Shown here: one piece after another, positions 28,938 through 29,988 of the stretch
Numbering within the stretch: position 1 is the stretch's first letter
Layout of the letters: each line of letters begins with the position of its first letter
Source: JAGLQQ01 sp043806135
Lineage (GTDB): Bacteria > Omnitrophota > Gorgyraeia > B26-G9
Direction: 5' to 3'
DNA length: 29,988 nucleotides
Assembly: GCA_043806135.1 (NCBI GenBank)
Contig: JAZDHG010000062.1
Coordinates: 1-29,988, forward strand
Program-made: the position numbers and the translations under genes
Notes under the pieces: model-generated
The model's database searches: none
What the model was told of the DNA's origin: nothing
What the model saw: the letters and a program-made list of their open reading frames with translations, nothing else

Positions 28938-28963
28938 GTAGCGCACCCTTAAGGGTGCGCTAC
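28938..28963. repeat. 26-bp perfect palindrome, copy 2
   Basis: GTAGCGCACCCTT (28938-28950) and its exact complement (28951-28963). It lies three bases past the stop of the decarboxylase gene (minus strand) and on that strand runs into TTCTTCTTCT, so it may end that transcript. Differs from copy 1 (26772-26797) by one compensated pair. Confidence 0.85.
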
Positions 28964-28966
28964 AGT

Positions 28967-29988
28967 TTATTTGTTGATATGGATGACCCTGGCCGGCGGG
29001 AAGCCGTTGAAGTGAGTGCTTGAGGCGTGAGAGTACGCTCCTATATTCTCGGCATAAACAAGGTCGCCTATTTCCAGCTCCGGGAGCTCTTCCGCGACCG
29101 AGATCGTATCGAGCGCGTCGCAGGTCGGCCCGAATACAGCCGAGACTTTCTTTTCACCGTCCGTGAATGCCTTTATCGGATACGTGCAGTGGTCGAAGAT
29201 GACCCCTGAGAAGGTATGGTAGATGCCGTCGTCGATATAGTAGCATATCTTTCCGTCGCGGACGGCCTTGCCTATTACTTTGGCGACCAGAGTGGCGGCA
29301 TTGGCGATCATGAAACGCCCCGGCTCGGCCAGTATTTCAATATCTTCAGGGAAGAGTCTCTCTATCTCCGCGTTCAATTTTTTAGCAAGGGCCTTAAAGG
29401 ACTTCGCCTTATTGTTGTAACGGACCGGGAAACCTCCTCCGATATCGAGTATCTTTATTTTGTGCCCGCGCGACTCCGACTCTTTGAATATGGAAGCGGA
29501 AAGCTGCAGCGCCTGCATGTAATTTTCGAAATTATTACACTGGCTTCCGACATGGAAGCTTATACCTTCGACGACCAGGCCTGCCTTGAGCGCTTCCAGA
29601 ATCAGATCGACCGCTTCGCCGGGATGAGCTCCGAATTTAGACGATAACTCTACCATCGAGCCTGTGTTCGGAACTCTTATTCTCAGGCATAGTCCCGCAT
29701 GAGGGCAATTAATTTTTATCTTGCGCAATTCCGCGATATTATCATACGTGACCAAAGGCTTGAACTGGTCCAGCTTGTGAAGCGTTTCGATCTGTTTTAT
29801 CGTGTTGGCATAGATGATCTTATCCCAGATAAAGTCCTGGCGCTTCTTGGCCGGCAGCCTTCTTATATTTTCGTATACGATCATGAATTCAGGGAAGGAT
29901 GCCACGTCGAAGCTGGCGCCCATCTTATACAGGGTCTTTACGATTTCAGGAAGCGAGTTGGCCTTAACGGCGTAGTATGCCTGGACGC
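28967..29988 (-). CDS. ornithine/lysine decarboxylase family, type III PLP fold (N-terminus beyond window)
   Basis: 339 residues are visible; the gene starts off the right edge. YYAVKAN, encoded near 29956-29977, holds the PLP lysine. FDVASFPEF, SFHVGSQC, DIGGGFPVRY, ILAEPGRF and FGPTCDALD (catalytic Cys) follow, with YYIDDGIYHTFSGVIFDH. GPTCD and DGIYxxF point to ornithine or bifunctional lysine/ornithine decarboxylase, not diaminopimelate decarboxylase. The product would be putrescine or cadaverine. The coding sequence is visibly more GC-rich (around half) than the neighbours and uses GCC/CTT/AAG-type codons more, which may reflect a different history. An internal ATG at 29923 is not the true start, as the lysine lies upstream of it. 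Confidence 0.93.
   Translation of the reverse strand, partial: VQAYYAVKANSLPEIVKTLYKMGASFDVASFPEFMIVYENIRRLPAKKRQDFIWDKIIYANTIKQIETLHKLDQFKPLVTYDNIAELRKIKINCPHAGLCLRIRVPNTGSMVELSSKFGAHPGEAVDLILEALKAGLVVEGISFHVGSQCNNFENYMQALQLSASIFKESESRGHKIKILDIGGGFPVRYNNKAKSFKALAKKLNAEIERLFPEDIEILAEPGRFMIANAATLVAKVIGKAVRDGKICYYIDDGIYHTFSGVIFDHCTYPIKAFTDGEKKVSAVFGPTCDALDTISVAEELPELEIGDLVYAENIGAYSHASSTHFNGFPPARVIHINK

Overview
This window looks like a chromosome segment from an uncultured, Gram-negative-type bacterium. It is AT-rich (roughly 40% GC by eye), uses many GTG starts and has clear Shine-Dalgarno sites. Envelope genes (MacB/LolCDE-type ABC transporter, AsmA-like protein, PpiD-like periplasmic chaperone, lytic transglycosylase) imply an outer membrane. 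The gene mix, including a GTP-type PEP carboxykinase, resembles Omnitrophota and neighbouring candidate phyla. That placement is inference from general resemblance; no marker tree could be run.

Layout. 1-1877: end of an ABC permease, two tandem ABC ATPases and a small secreted YHS metal-site protein. 1961-2504: a compact IS200-type element with one transposase gene. 2586-3122: terminator, leaderless-looking GIY-YIG gene, then a promoter-to-terminator interval that may be a structured small RNA or attenuated leader. 3158-8951: patatin-like lipase, AsmA-like protein, nagA and glmS (amino-sugar metabolism). 9055-10492: tRNA-Val and tRNA-Asp in a repeat-rich, gene-poor stretch with a duplicated tRNA 3' end and a 43-bp palindrome. 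10493-15719: LsrF-like aldolase/thiolase, zinc dehydrogenase, pckG, purC and a cysteine-rich protein. 15716-17907 (minus): ppiD-like then maf, overlapping. 18074-25982 (plus): URO-D-superfamily protein, lytic transglycosylase, rsmI, receiver protein, purN, phosphohexomutase, exported protein, eno, ftsB-like and S1-domain genes. 26007-26715: initiator tRNA-Met split by a group I intron with its own endonuclease gene. 26844-28801 (minus): two coupled envelope genes bracketed by two matching palindromes. 28967-end (minus): a more GC-rich ornithine/lysine decarboxylase running off the edge.

The strongest items for a second look are: (1) a pair of hairpins repeated with conserved stems and partly conserved loops before both pckG and purC, the second hairpin abutting the Shine-Dalgarno site each time; (2) the group I intron in initiator tRNA carrying an I-Ssp6803I-like PD-(D/E)XK endonuclease, with the ORF starting four bases inside the intron; (3) two 26-bp palindromes showing a compensatory base change; and (4) the structured promoter/terminator interval before the lipase gene.

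Functionally, nagA, glmS and the phosphohexomutase can connect GlcNAc-6-P, glucosamine-6-P and sugar-1-P pools for envelope building. pckG and eno sit in lower glycolysis/gluconeogenesis. purC and purN are purine biosynthesis steps in separate operons.
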